Part shown: one piece after another, positions 4,804-13,143 of the stretch
Numbering within the stretch: position 1 is the stretch's first letter
Layout of the letters: the number at the start of each line of letters is the position of its first letter
Assembly: GCA_045648425.1 (NCBI GenBank)
Contig: JAZRNV010000144.1
Span: 1-22,486 of the forward strand
DNA length: 22,486 nt
Direction of reading: 5' to 3'
Source: RGIG2206 sp045648425
Lineage (GTDB): Bacteria; Bacillota; Clostridia; Oscillospirales; Acutalibacteraceae
The notes under the pieces: generated by a model
The model's database searches: none
Seen by the model: only the letters and a program-made list of their open reading frames with translations
Told to the model about the DNA's origin: nothing
Translations under genes and position numbers: made by a program

Positions 4804-7251
4804 ATGATGATTAAATATCGTGTTCACGAGGTTGCCAAGGACTTTGATGTGCAAAGCAAAGAAATCGTGAATATACTTAAAAACTTTTATGAAGAGCCCA
4901 AAAAGACCCAATCCCCTCTTGAAGAGGCCGAGTTGGATATTGTTTTTGAGGTTTTGACACAAAACAACCAGGTTGAAAGCTTTGACCGCTACTTTGCCAT
5001 GGGCGAGGCCGCCCGTGCAGAACGCAAGGCAGCCGCAGAAAAAGCAAAGGCCGACCGCGAGGCAGAGCAGGCACGCATTGCCGCTGAGCTTCGTGCAGCA
5101 GCAGCCGCTGCAGCCAAGCCCCAAGAGGCAAAGCCCGCTGCTCCCAAAGCAGACGCTAAGCCCGCTGCTCCCAAAGCAGAGGCAAAGCCCGCTGCCAAAG
5201 CTCCTGCAGCCGCAGCTCCCGTTGCTCCTCCTCCCAAGAAAGAGAAGGGCCCCAGCGTTCAGCCCCAGCGCGGTCCTCACAAAGAGATTCATGTTGACAC
5301 CCGTGCAACCAATGTCGACCTTGACCGTTATAATGACAAATACGAATCAATCGCTTCTGAGCGCGGCGTTAACACTGCCACCTCAGGCAAGCGTCAGCAG
5401 ATTAAGCGCCGTCCTCAGCAGAGCATGAAAAAAGGGCCAAAGCGCGAAACCGAGGCAGATAAACTGCGTAAGCTTCAGCTTGAGCGCATTAAAAAGATGC
5501 CCATTGAAATTACCGTTGGTGACACCATCACCGTCGGTGATTTGGCCGCCAAGATGAAAAAGACCGCCGCAGAGGTCATCAAAGAATTGATGAAGCTGGG
5601 CGTTATGGCCGCTGTCACTCAAGAAATTGACTTTGACACCGCAGAAATCGTTGCCACCGAGATGGGCGCAAAGGTAGAACGCGAAGTAGTTGTCACTATT
5701 GAGGAGCGCATTATTGACGACACAGAGGATAACGAGACCAATCTGCAGCCCCGTGACCCCGTTGTTTGCGTTATGGGCCACGTTGACCACGGTAAAACCT
5801 CTATTCTTGACGCAATCCGCAACAAAAACGTTGCTGCAGGCGAGGCAGGCGGTATCACTCAGCACATCGGTGCTTACCGTGTAAACCTTAACGGTCGCAA
5901 TATCACCTTCCTTGACACCCCCGGTCACGAGGCCTTTACCGCCATGCGTGAACGCGGTGCAAGGGCAACCGACCTTGCCATTCTTGTTGTTGCCGCCGAT
6001 GACGGCATTATGCCTCAAACCATTGAGGCCATTAACCACGCAAAGGCCGCTAAAATTGAAATTATTGTTGCCATCAACAAGATGGATAAGCCGGGCGCTA
6101 ACCCCGATCGCATTATGCAGCAGCTTACCGAGCACGAGCTTGTGCCCGAGGCATGGGGCGGTGATATTATCTGCGTGCCCGTTTCTGCAAAGACTCACGA
6201 GGGTATTGATAACCTGCTTGAAAACGTACTGCTTGTTTCAGATGTGCTTGAGCTTAAAGCCAATCCCGACCGTCGTGCAGGCGGTACCGTTATCGAAGCC
6301 CGTCTTGACAAGGGTCGCGGCCCTGTGGCTACTCTGCTTGTTCAGCGCGGCACCCTTAAAATCGGTGACATCGTAGTGGCAGGCACTTCGGTTGGCCGAA
6401 TCCGCGCAATGACCAATGAAAACGGCCGCAAGCTTAAAGAAGCAGGCCCCTCTATCCCTGTTGAGATTACCGGTCTTGATACCGCTCCCAGCGCAGGTGA
6501 CACATTTGACGCTGTATCCGACGAGCGTTTGGCAAGAGAACTGGTTGAGCAACGTAAGCATTCTGCTAAAGAAGAGCTGTGGGGCGCCGCCCAAAAGGTT
6601 ACCCTTGATAACCTCTTCTCACAGATGCAGTCTAACGAGCTTAAGGAGCTTAACGTTATCGTTAAGGCAGACGTTCAGGGCTCTGTTGAGGCCGTCCGTC
6701 AATCACTCGTTAAGCTTTCTAATGATGAAGTGCGCGTAAACGTTATTCACGGTGCCGTTGGTGCTGTTAACGAATCAGACGTTATGCTGGCACACACCTC
6801 TAACGCTATCATCATCGGCTTTAACGTAAGACCCGAGACAGGCGCCCGTGACAACGCTGAACGCGACGGAGTCGAAATCCGCCTTTACAGAGTTATTTAT
6901 GATGCCATTGAAGATCTTGAGGCAGCCATTAAGGGTATGCTTGCTCCCAAGACTCGCGAGGTTGAGCTGGGTCGCGCCGAGGTTCGTCAGGTATATAAGA
7001 TTTCTAATGTTGGCACCATTTCGGGCAGCTATGTTCTTGAAGGCAAGATTGCCCGCGCCAGCTTAATTCGCGTTGTTCGTGACGGCATTATTATCGCCGA
7101 TGACCAGCTTTCATCTCTGCGCCGCTTTAAGGACGACGTCAAAGAGGTTGCTCAAGGTTATGAATGCGGTATCGGTCTTGAGAAATTCAATGACCTCAAG
7201 GTAGGCGACATTTTCGAATCCTACATTATTGAGGAATACAGAGAGGACTAA
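4804..7251 (+). CDS. infB: Translation initiation factor IF-2
   Basis: IF-2 is the GTPase that delivers initiator tRNA to the 30S subunit and promotes subunit joining. The 815-residue protein has an N-terminal IF2_N module (about 1-55), an Ala/Lys/Pro-rich flexible linker (about 68-150) with a nine-residue tandem repeat, and a second IF2_N module (about 231-290). The G domain has G1 GHVDHGKT from residue 325, G2 GGITQHIGAY, G3 DTPGHEAF from 371, G4 NKMDKP from 425 and G5 SAK from 461. Domain II, the long helix and the C-terminal initiator-tRNA-binding barrel follow. The ATG stands three bases after ylxQ and is preceded by AAGGATG. A second ATG at 4807 is a possible alternative start. Confidence 0.98.
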   Translation: MMIKYRVHEVAKDFDVQSKEIVNILKNFYEEPKKTQSPLEEAELDIVFEVLTQNNQVESFDRYFAMGEAARAERKAAAEKAKADREAEQARIAAELRAAAAAAAKPQEAKPAAPKADAKPAAPKAEAKPAAKAPAAAAPVAPPPKKEKGPSVQPQRGPHKEIHVDTRATNVDLDRYNDKYESIASERGVNTATSGKRQQIKRRPQQSMKKGPKRETEADKLRKLQLERIKKMPIEITVGDTITVGDLAAKMKKTAAEVIKELMKLGVMAAVTQEIDFDTAEIVATEMGAKVEREVVVTIEERIIDDTEDNETNLQPRDPVVCVMGHVDHGKTSILDAIRNKNVAAGEAGGITQHIGAYRVNLNGRNITFLDTPGHEAFTAMRERGARATDLAILVVAADDGIMPQTIEAINHAKAAKIEIIVAINKMDKPGANPDRIMQQLTEHELVPEAWGGDIICVPVSAKTHEGIDNLLENVLLVSDVLELKANPDRRAGGTVIEARLDKGRGPVATLLVQRGTLKIGDIVVAGTSVGRIRAMTNENGRKLKEAGPSIPVEITGLDTAPSAGDTFDAVSDERLARELVEQRKHSAKEELWGAAQKVTLDNLFSQMQSNELKELNVIVKADVQGSVEAVRQSLVKLSNDEVRVNVIHGAVGAVNESDVMLAHTSNAIIIGFNVRPETGARDNAERDGVEIRLYRVIYDAIEDLEAAIKGMLAPKTREVELGRAEVRQVYKISNVGTISGSYVLEGKIARASLIRVVRDGIIIADDQLSSLRRFKDDVKEVAQGYECGIGLEKFNDLKVGDIFESYIIEEYRED
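5131..5197 (+). repeat. 27-bp in-frame tandem repeat in the infB linker
   Basis: A 27-base unit beginning AAGCCCGCTGCTCCCAAAGC occurs at 5131 and again at 5158, with a partial third copy. It encodes the nine-residue repeat KPAAPKADA / KPAAPKAEA in the disordered IF-2 linker. Unit number is likely to vary between strains through replication slippage. Confidence 0.85.
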
Positions 7252-7256
7252 CCCTA

Positions 7257-7616
7257 ATGGCAGGATACAGAATTGACCGTTTGTCATCCGACATTCAGTT
7301 TCAGCTGTCAGATATAGTCAGAAACCTTAAAGACCCGCGAGTTACCTCTGCAATGGCCACCGTTATGCGTGTGGATGTAACCAACGACCTTTCCTACGCC
7401 ACCGTTTATGTAGGTGCATTGCAGGGCTTCGAGGCGGCAAAAGAAGCGGTTAAAGGACTTAAAAACGCTTCGGGATATATTCGTCGAGAGCTTGGCAGCC
7501 GCGTTAAAATGCGCAAAGTGCCCGAGCTTCGCTTTGTGGCTGATAATTCTGCTGAGCGCAGCGCTCAGATTTCACGAATTATCGACGGGTTTAAAAAGGA
7601 TGAACAGGATGACTGA
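7257..7616 (+). CDS. rbfA: 30S ribosome-binding factor RbfA
   Basis: RbfA binds the 30S subunit near the 5' helix of 16S rRNA and is needed for its late maturation and cold adaptation. The product is 119 residues, normal for the family, with a single KH-like fold: RIDRLSSDIQFQLSDIVRN at the N-terminus, DLSYATVYVGAL in the middle and GYIRRELGSRVKMRKVPELRF near residues 80-100. It starts five bases after infB with AGAGGAC as the ribosome site. Its last eight bases overlap the start of the downstream DHH gene, which points to translational coupling. Confidence 0.95.
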   Translation: MAGYRIDRLSSDIQFQLSDIVRNLKDPRVTSAMATVMRVDVTNDLSYATVYVGALQGFEAAKEAVKGLKNASGYIRRELGSRVKMRKVPELRFVADNSAERSAQISRIIDGFKKDEQDD

Positions 7617-8559
7617 CGTAAAACAGGTTTGCGATTACCTTAAACAGAACGACGATTATTTAATATTGATGCACGGCTCACCCGACGGTGACGCAATCGG
7701 CTCTGCATACTCGCTATGCAGGGCTTTGCGTGCTTTAGGCAAAAAGGCCGATTGCGCTTGCTGTGATCCCATCCCCTCCCGTTACGGATTTATAGTAAAC
7801 GAGGTGCAGCCCATCGGTCACACACCAAAGCACGTTTTGACGGTTGACGTAGCTGATCCTAAACTTTTAGGAAGTTTGCGCAAAGAATACGAAGATCGTA
7901 TTGAACTGGCCATAGACCATCACGCTTCAAACGTAGCATACGCCGATATATCCCTTGTAAAGGCAGATGCTGCAGCCGCATGTGAGGTTATTTATTATAT
8001 AATTGTAGCCCTTGGCGTTGAAATTGACACAAAAATAGCCGAATGTCTTTTTACGGGCATTGCCACAGACACCGGCTGTTTTAAGTTTTCCAACACCACT
8101 GCCGAAACCCACAGAATTGCCGCCGACTTGATTGAGCGCGGCATTGATGCGGGAGAAATTAACCGAATTATGTTTGATACAAAATCCATCACCCGTTTAG
8201 ACCTTGAGAGAAAAGTAATAGAGGGTATGGACGTGCTTGATGACGGTAAAATTACCGTTATTTCTCTGTCTGCCGAGATGCAAGCCGAGGCAACACCCGA
8301 TGACCTTGAGGGAATAAACGCCCTCAGCCGTCAGATTGAGGGTGTTGTTGCAGGCATTACCATCAGAGAAAAAGAGACAAACCGTTTTAAAATATCGGTA
8401 AGAACCTACGACCCTATCGATGCTTCGGCAGTGTGCAAAAAGCTGGGCGGCGGCGGTCATATAAGAGCTGCCGGATGCGAGCTTAAAATGCCATATGACG
8501 ATGCAAAGGCAACCGTTCTTGCCGCTGTAAGAGAGGAACTGTACAAGTGGCGAGACTGA
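7609..8559 (+). CDS. nrnA: DHH/DHHA1 phosphoesterase (NrnA-type oligoribonuclease / pAp phosphatase)
   Basis: NrnA-type enzymes degrade very short RNA and DNA oligonucleotides and dephosphorylate 3'-phosphoadenosine 5'-phosphate, using Mn2+. The start chosen is ATG 7609, with AAGGA eight bases upstream and the conserved fold beginning at once; in-frame ATGs at 7414 and 7600 fit worse. This gives 316 residues. Metal ligands are visible: motif I HGSPDGDAIGS (residues 22-32, D26 and D28), motif II VDVADP (D80/D83), motif III DHHAS (103-107) and DTGCFKFSNTTAET. The C-terminal DHHA1 domain has GGGGHIRAAG. A DHH gene between rbfA and truB is common in Clostridia. The oligoribonuclease role is family inference. 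Confidence 0.93.
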   Translation: MTDVKQVCDYLKQNDDYLILMHGSPDGDAIGSAYSLCRALRALGKKADCACCDPIPSRYGFIVNEVQPIGHTPKHVLTVDVADPKLLGSLRKEYEDRIELAIDHHASNVAYADISLVKADAAAACEVIYYIIVALGVEIDTKIAECLFTGIATDTGCFKFSNTTAETHRIAADLIERGIDAGEINRIMFDTKSITRLDLERKVIEGMDVLDDGKITVISLSAEMQAEATPDDLEGINALSRQIEGVVAGITIREKETNRFKISVRTYDPIDASAVCKKLGGGGHIRAAGCELKMPYDDAKATVLAAVREELYKWRD

Positions 8560-9428
8560 TTTTGTTAGACAAGCCCGCCGATATGTCTTCTTTTTTGGCG
8601 GCCAAGCTTGTAGGTAAGGTTTTTGGCGAAAAAAGAGTTGGGCACACAGGCACCCTGGACCCTATGGCAACAGGTGTTTTGCCTATCCTTTTGGGTCGCT
8701 CCACTCGACTTTCAGGCATTCTTTTAGAAGCCGACAAAAGCTATGAGGCAGAAATACTGCTGGGCACCATTACCGACACCGCCGATATTACCGGCAACGT
8801 TTTGTCGGTAAAAGATGCGTCCGTTTCTCTTGAAGAGGTTGAAAATGTCCTACGTAAATTCAGAGGCGTTATCTCTCAAAAGCCGCCCATCTACTCTGCC
8901 ATTAAGCAAAACGGAGTGCGTCTGTATGAGCTGGCTCGCAAAGGCAAAACAGCTGACATCCCTACTCGTCAGGTTGAAATAAAAAAGCTTGAGCTGTTAA
9001 GCTTTGAGGACAACCGACTTAAGATTGCTGTTACTTGCTCAAAAGGCACCTACATCCGTTCTTTGGCTGTTGATATTGGCGAAGAGTTGGGCTGCGGTGC
9101 CACATTAAGTCAGCTGAGGCGCACCTCTACAGGTGGATTTGACATCTCTCGTTGTGCCACTCTGGAGCAAATCAGACAAGCTCCCGAAGCTTTTCTGATT
9201 GATGCAGGCGAGTGTGTAGCCCACCTTAAATCCGTTACCGTGACAGACAATCAGCGCAATCGCTTTTTACACGGCGGTGAGCTTTTTATATCACGATTGT
9301 CCAACTCCCCTCAAATCGCTCAGGATGATACTGTGCGTGTCTATGACAGAGCAGGCGTCCTTTTGGGCATTGCCCAAGCAGATGGAGAATCCATTAAAGT
9401 TAAATGTGTTGTTTTTGAAGGTGATTAA
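8547..9428 (+). CDS. truB: tRNA pseudouridine(55) synthase TruB
   Basis: TruB isomerises uridine 55 in the T loop of tRNAs to pseudouridine. The 293-residue product has the catalytic motif GHTGTLDPMATGVLPI with the nucleophile D38. It also has KSYEAEILLGTITDTADITG, KPPIYSAIKQNGVRLYELARKG and SKGTYIRSLAVDIGEELG. A C-terminal domain (about 225-293) follows the catalytic core. The start is GTG 8547, which overlaps the end of nrnA by 13 bases, with AGAGGA (8532-8537) as the ribosome site. The stop directly abuts the ribF start. Confidence 0.96.
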   Translation: MARLILLDKPADMSSFLAAKLVGKVFGEKRVGHTGTLDPMATGVLPILLGRSTRLSGILLEADKSYEAEILLGTITDTADITGNVLSVKDASVSLEEVENVLRKFRGVISQKPPIYSAIKQNGVRLYELARKGKTADIPTRQVEIKKLELLSFEDNRLKIAVTCSKGTYIRSLAVDIGEELGCGATLSQLRRTSTGGFDISRCATLEQIRQAPEAFLIDAGECVAHLKSVTVTDNQRNRFLHGGELFISRLSNSPQIAQDDTVRVYDRAGVLLGIAQADGESIKVKCVVFEGD

Positions 9429-10328
9429 GTGACAGTTACCGATAAACTGTATAATACCGGCGGTTGCATTGCCGCTTTAGGCACCTTTGACGGTGTTCAT
9501 TTAGGCCATTGCGCCGTTATAAACAGTGCCGCACAACATTCTTTACCCGTGGTTGTTGTAACAAGCAAGCAAAACCCCAGACAGATATTAAGCGGTGGTA
9601 GCGGAAGAATTCTTTCCGAAAACCAATGCGACAGTATGTTTGAGTCACTGGGTGTGAGTGGTGTAGTGCGCCTTGACTTTGAAGGCATAAGAAATATGTC
9701 GGCAGAAGATTATCTCGATATGCTTTGCTCAAAGCTGGGTGCCGTCGGCTTTGCCGCCGGATATAACTTCAAGTTTGGCAAAAACGCATCCGGTAGCGCT
9801 CAAACTCTTAAGGAGTATGCAGATAAGCATTGTCTTGTTTGCACCGTGTGCAGCAGTGTTGACGCTGATGGCAGCTCGGTATCCTCCACGCGCATCAGAA
9901 ATGCGTTGGCAGAGGGAAATATTCCGTTGGCAGAAAAGCTGCTCAATCGCCGCTACTGCATAGATTTTGAGGTTGTTCACGGGGATAAAAGAGGCCGACA
10001 AATGGGATTCCCAACCATTAATCAGCCCTATCCCGAGAATTTTGCCTTGCCCCGTTTCGGTGTTTACGCATCAACAGTTAAAATTGACGAAATAGTCTAC
10101 CCTGCCGTAACCAACATCGGTGTTAAGCCAACCTTTGGCTACCACAACATCACCGCGGCAGAGACTCATATATGCGGCTATAACGGAGATGTTTACGGCG
10201 CCCGCCCTACCGTATGCCTTGTTGAGTTCATTCGTCCTGAGATGAAATTTGACAGCACCGAAGCATTGATTGCACAAATCAATTCAGACATTGTAAAAGC
10301 TAAAGCGATAGTAAAAAAAACTCCCTAA
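9429..10328 (+). CDS. ribF: Bifunctional riboflavin kinase / FAD synthetase
   Basis: RibF phosphorylates riboflavin to FMN and adenylylates FMN to FAD. The 299-residue protein starts at GTG 9429 immediately after the truB stop, with GAAGGTG as the ribosome site in the truB end. The N-terminal FMN adenylyltransferase domain shows ALGTFDGVHLGH (residues 16-27, the nucleotidyltransferase HxGH-like motif) and SSTRIRNALAEG. The C-terminal kinase domain (about 178-295) has GDKRGRQMGFPTIN, FGVYAS and NIGVKPTFG. The stop codon TAA (10326-10328) lies inside the loop of the operon terminator. As in B. subtilis, this gene closes the operon. Confidence 0.95.
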   Translation: MTVTDKLYNTGGCIAALGTFDGVHLGHCAVINSAAQHSLPVVVVTSKQNPRQILSGGSGRILSENQCDSMFESLGVSGVVRLDFEGIRNMSAEDYLDMLCSKLGAVGFAAGYNFKFGKNASGSAQTLKEYADKHCLVCTVCSSVDADGSSVSSTRIRNALAEGNIPLAEKLLNRRYCIDFEVVHGDKRGRQMGFPTINQPYPENFALPRFGVYASTVKIDEIVYPAVTNIGVKPTFGYHNITAAETHICGYNGDVYGARPTVCLVEFIRPEMKFDSTEALIAQINSDIVKAKAIVKKTP

Positions 10329-10340
10329 AGGGAGTTTTTT
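10315..10340. terminator. Bidirectional terminator between ribF and trmB
   Basis: AAAAAACTCCC (10315-10325) pairs perfectly with GGGAGTTTTTT (10330-10340) around the loop TAAA. The A and T runs supply a U tract on either strand. The ribF stop codon is in the loop, and the trmB stop codon (10339-10341, minus strand) overlaps the far edge of the stem, so the convergent genes share it with no spacer. Confidence 0.92.
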
Positions 10341-11001
10341 ATCTTGCTTCAAGTCGGCAGATAGGAATGCCCATATTGGTAAACCGACGCTCATACTCAG
10401 TCATAATGTTGCCCTCATATCCGCTGTTGGCCAGGTCGTAGGTTACATTTGATAAGGTGAAGCCACACTCTTCAAACTGTGTAATAGAAAAATCAAAGAA
10501 GGGGCGGTTATCGGTTTTTTGATAAATAGCCGCACCGTCGGTCATTAAAGAGCGGTAAATTTCAAGAAAATGACTGTGGGTCAGACGGTGGGATGCATAC
10601 TTGTTTTTGGGAAATGGGCAAGAGAAATTGAGGTATATTAGGTCAATGGTATTTTCAGGAATAAGACGTTTTAAATATCCCGCATCAGCATTGACAAAGA
10701 GTACATTTTTAAGGCCTGCCTCAAGAGCTGCCTCGGCCGCAGTTACGATTACGTTGGCACAATATTCCACCGCAATATAGTTTATCTCGGGGTGAAGTGC
10801 TGCAAGCTGAAGCATAAATCCCCCTTTGCCGCAGCCAACCTCCATATGTAACGGGGCCTTGCGACCAAAATAACCGTCAAGGTCGATATAGTATTCTTCT
10901 AATTCGGTAAATCGCAGATTATCACTGCGATAAACAAATATGTTGTTTTGTGCACCTTGGGCCAAACGCTGCTCAAGGTGTATCTTTTTTCTCATTCTCA
11001 T
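10339..11001 (-). CDS. trmB: tRNA (guanine-N7-)-methyltransferase TrmB
   Basis: TrmB methylates G46 in the variable loop of tRNA using S-adenosylmethionine. The 220-residue length and start MRMRKK are typical of Firmicutes. The SAM-binding motif is MEVGCGKGGF (E54 to F62), with AVEY near 77-80 and NADAGYL (104-110). The C-terminal signature TEYERRF (201-207) is present. The usual substrate-site segment DPWPK is here CPFPK (residues 128-132), so the Asp is replaced by Cys. This may be a lineage variant. The gene follows the acyltransferase by 14 bases and is probably cotranscribed with the surface-protein operon. Confidence 0.92.
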   Translation of the reverse strand: MRMRKKIHLEQRLAQGAQNNIFVYRSDNLRFTELEEYYIDLDGYFGRKAPLHMEVGCGKGGFMLQLAALHPEINYIAVEYCANVIVTAAEAALEAGLKNVLFVNADAGYLKRLIPENTIDLIYLNFSCPFPKNKYASHRLTHSHFLEIYRSLMTDGAAIYQKTDNRPFFDFSITQFEECGFTLSNVTYDLANSGYEGNIMTEYERRFTNMGIPICRLEAR

Positions 11002-11015
11002 AATATCACTTTAAT

Positions 11016-12077
11016 CTATGCAATCCATTTTCCAAAAGGAAGTTTTCTAATCAACAAAGTTAATACAAAGCTAGAACCTAATACTAACACACAAAGTAAC
11101 GGTATTACTATAATAGGCATTGTCAGTGTATTAATACCTAACACATCCATATAAAGAGTAATAAACAAATCGTGGGATAAGTAGATACCAAATCCCATTG
11201 CACCAAATGTTGTTATCATCTTTTCGGTTTTTGGACCGAATGTATGCTCTGCAGCAAACTGCTTGACAAACACAAATATCGCAACTGAAATAAGCACGGA
11301 AGCAGGTGCAAAATTGCCATATAAGTCTATATGAGTACCTGCTACCCAACGATTTGCAAAAATTGATACAGCAACAGACAGAATCGATGTTGCATAAATT
11401 ATCACCCTTGTTTTTTTGTTCAATTCGGTGCTTTTTAAGTAATTACCTAAAATCATAAGACCGCTATAACCGACAACAAAAGTCATATTGCTATCATTTA
11501 TAATATAACTTGCTCCTTCTCCAACAACACCGGGAATCCAGGTAAGCATAGGCGCTATCACCGAAAAAAACATCCACAATACCAAAAAGTATTTGTTAAG
11601 GGTTTTATTTTTAGCAATAATTCGCAAAAACGGGACGATCATATAAGCGGCTGCCAAGGATAAAAGAAACCACAAATGATATCTTGCAAAAATAAAATTC
11701 CAAACAAAATTTTTTATAAACAATTTGTTTATGGCCTGTGTCTTAATAAATGATTGAACCAAAGAATAAACGGTTGCCCAAAAGATATAGGCCACAAGCA
11801 GCCGTAATATCTTTTTGCCATACAGTTTTTTAATCGGATACTCACGGTTTGAATCTAATAAAAACAAGCCTGAAATCATAAATAAAAGAGTTATACAGTA
11901 TCGTGCTATTCCGTTGTAAAAATTGCAAACATTCCAAACAGTACTTCCTTGCTCAAGGACGCCGTAATTATGAACAGAAACATGAATAAAAGCTAATGCC
12001 AATGTACATAAGACTCTTAAAATATCCCAACAAACTTCTCTTTTAGGTAGTTTTAAAAGCGTAGATTCGCCATTCAT
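11016..12077 (-). CDS. Membrane acyltransferase (acyltransferase family 3)
   Basis: The product is a 353-residue polytopic membrane protein with about ten hydrophobic segments. Family 3 acyltransferases move acetyl or similar groups onto extracellular polysaccharide, peptidoglycan or lipids. The first membrane segment carries the family's signature DILRVLCTLALAFIHVSVH (residues 18-36) with the probable catalytic His32, and ITLLFMISGLFLL follows in the second. The Arg-containing RYHLWFLLSLAAAYMIVPFL segment also fits the family. The ATG has AGGAGT six to nine bases upstream. Ten bases separate it from the LCP gene, so it belongs to the sortase/LCP operon. A role in cell-wall glycopolymer O-acetylation is inferred from context; the true substrate is unknown. 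Confidence 0.88.
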   Translation of the reverse strand: MNGESTLLKLPKREVCWDILRVLCTLALAFIHVSVHNYGVLEQGSTVWNVCNFYNGIARYCITLLFMISGLFLLDSNREYPIKKLYGKKILRLLVAYIFWATVYSLVQSFIKTQAINKLFIKNFVWNFIFARYHLWFLLSLAAAYMIVPFLRIIAKNKTLNKYFLVLWMFFSVIAPMLTWIPGVVGEGASYIINDSNMTFVVGYSGLMILGNYLKSTELNKKTRVIIYATSILSVAVSIFANRWVAGTHIDLYGNFAPASVLISVAIFVFVKQFAAEHTFGPKTEKMITTFGAMGFGIYLSHDLFITLYMDVLGINTLTMPIIVIPLLCVLVLGSSFVLTLLIRKLPFGKWIA

Positions 12078-12087
12078 AATCTCACTC

Positions 12088-13143
12088 CTATTTTATCTCT
12101 TCATAAAACACATTAAGCACTATCTCAAAAAGCTTGCCCTGGTCGACATACATTTCAGCATATTTTTCCCCTGCCACAAGGGTGCCGGGCACCGACACAA
12201 ACTCAAGTTGTGCGCCTCCATCCATAAAGACGGTGGATAGATATGCGATTCGTGAAACATCAATATTGTTGCAGGAGTATTTGTTAAGCTTGTTATAAAG
12301 CTTGACGGGGGTAGTTATGTCCTTTTTGGTGCGCTCTATTGCCTTGTCGGCAAAGGCCTTAAGATAGTCTATCTGGCGCTGCATACGGTTATTATTGCCC
12401 TCAATGGTGGTCTTGCTGCGCTTTTGAATATAATCAAGGGCTTTTTGACCGCGTATTGTAACCATCTTGCCGGTGGGATTCCAATCAGAATCATATCCGG
12501 GCACGGTTACACCACCTACATAATCGGTAAGTACAGAAATAGATGACCACTCCATACTGAAATAGGTGTTAATGGGTACGCCGTAAAGAAGGTGTGACAC
12601 CGAGCTGATGGTGTTTTCACAGCCGCCCACATCCCCTTGGCCGTAAGCGTAGGCGGTGCATATCTGCTCTTTTTTAATAGAACCGTAGTTGCCATCGGCA
12701 GAGGCGGTACGTACGTCTGCCATAATGTCGCGGGATATGGCAATAACGGTAATCTTACCCGTTTTGGTATCAATAGCCATCAGATATAAAGCGTCGGCTT
12801 GGCCGTTAACCTTGGAGGACACGGCTTCATCATCAACACCGATAATCATTATGGCGGTCATATTTTCGTTGTATGCGTATTTTTTGCCGTTATATCGCAC
12901 TACACCGTCATCGTCAATATCAACCTCGTATCCACTGGGGGCGGTCATAGACTGCGCCGTGTTGTCAAGCAGTGCCTTTCTGCCACTCAACCACATAATG
13001 CCAAAGGTGCCGACAACAACTAAAACCAAGCTGAGCAAAATGCACAGAAGGATGATGACGGCCTTTTTCCATCGACGATTATAAAGACACTCAAGTGGGC
13101 GTCTTTTTTCTTTTTCTTCACCTATCTTATTTTGTAAGCTCAT
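12088..13143 (-). CDS. LytR-CpsA-Psr (LCP) family protein
   Basis: LCP proteins are membrane-anchored phosphotransferases that attach wall teichoic acid or other glycopolymers to peptidoglycan. The 351-residue product has a basic cytoplasmic N-terminus, one membrane segment (about residues 27-52) and an extracellular LCP domain (about 95-265). Visible landmarks are IMIIGVDDE (98-106), ADALYLMAID (116-125), AISRDIMAD (135-143, R138/D139), VPINTYFSM and the RMQRQ cluster (253-257). The usual RxDT segment is GQADALYL here and the final Arg-rich motif is relaxed, so it is an atypical member. Its start overlaps the end of the sortase gene by 17 bases, implying coupled translation. Confidence 0.88.
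   Translation of the reverse strand: MSLQNKIGEEKEKRRPLECLYNRRWKKAVIILLCILLSLVLVVVGTFGIMWLSGRKALLDNTAQSMTAPSGYEVDIDDDGVVRYNGKKYAYNENMTAIMIIGVDDEAVSSKVNGQADALYLMAIDTKTGKITVIAISRDIMADVRTASADGNYGSIKKEQICTAYAYGQGDVGGCENTISSVSHLLYGVPINTYFSMEWSSISVLTDYVGGVTVPGYDSDWNPTGKMVTIRGQKALDYIQKRSKTTIEGNNNRMQRQIDYLKAFADKAIERTKKDITTPVKLYNKLNKYSCNNIDVSRIAYLSTVFMDGGAQLEFVSVPGTLVAGEKYAEMYVDQGKLFEIVLNVFYEEIK

Noticed and set aside
3120..6198. Long minus-strand ORFs opposite nusA and infB (up to 271 codons)
   Set aside because: They are antisense shadows of strongly conserved genes; composition is Cys/Asn/Gly-rich nonsense with no start signals.
7414..7608. Upstream ATG extension of the DHH phosphoesterase
   Set aside because: The extra 65 residues overlap rbfA out of frame and are not DHH-like; ATG 7609 has a ribosome site and the normal N-terminus.
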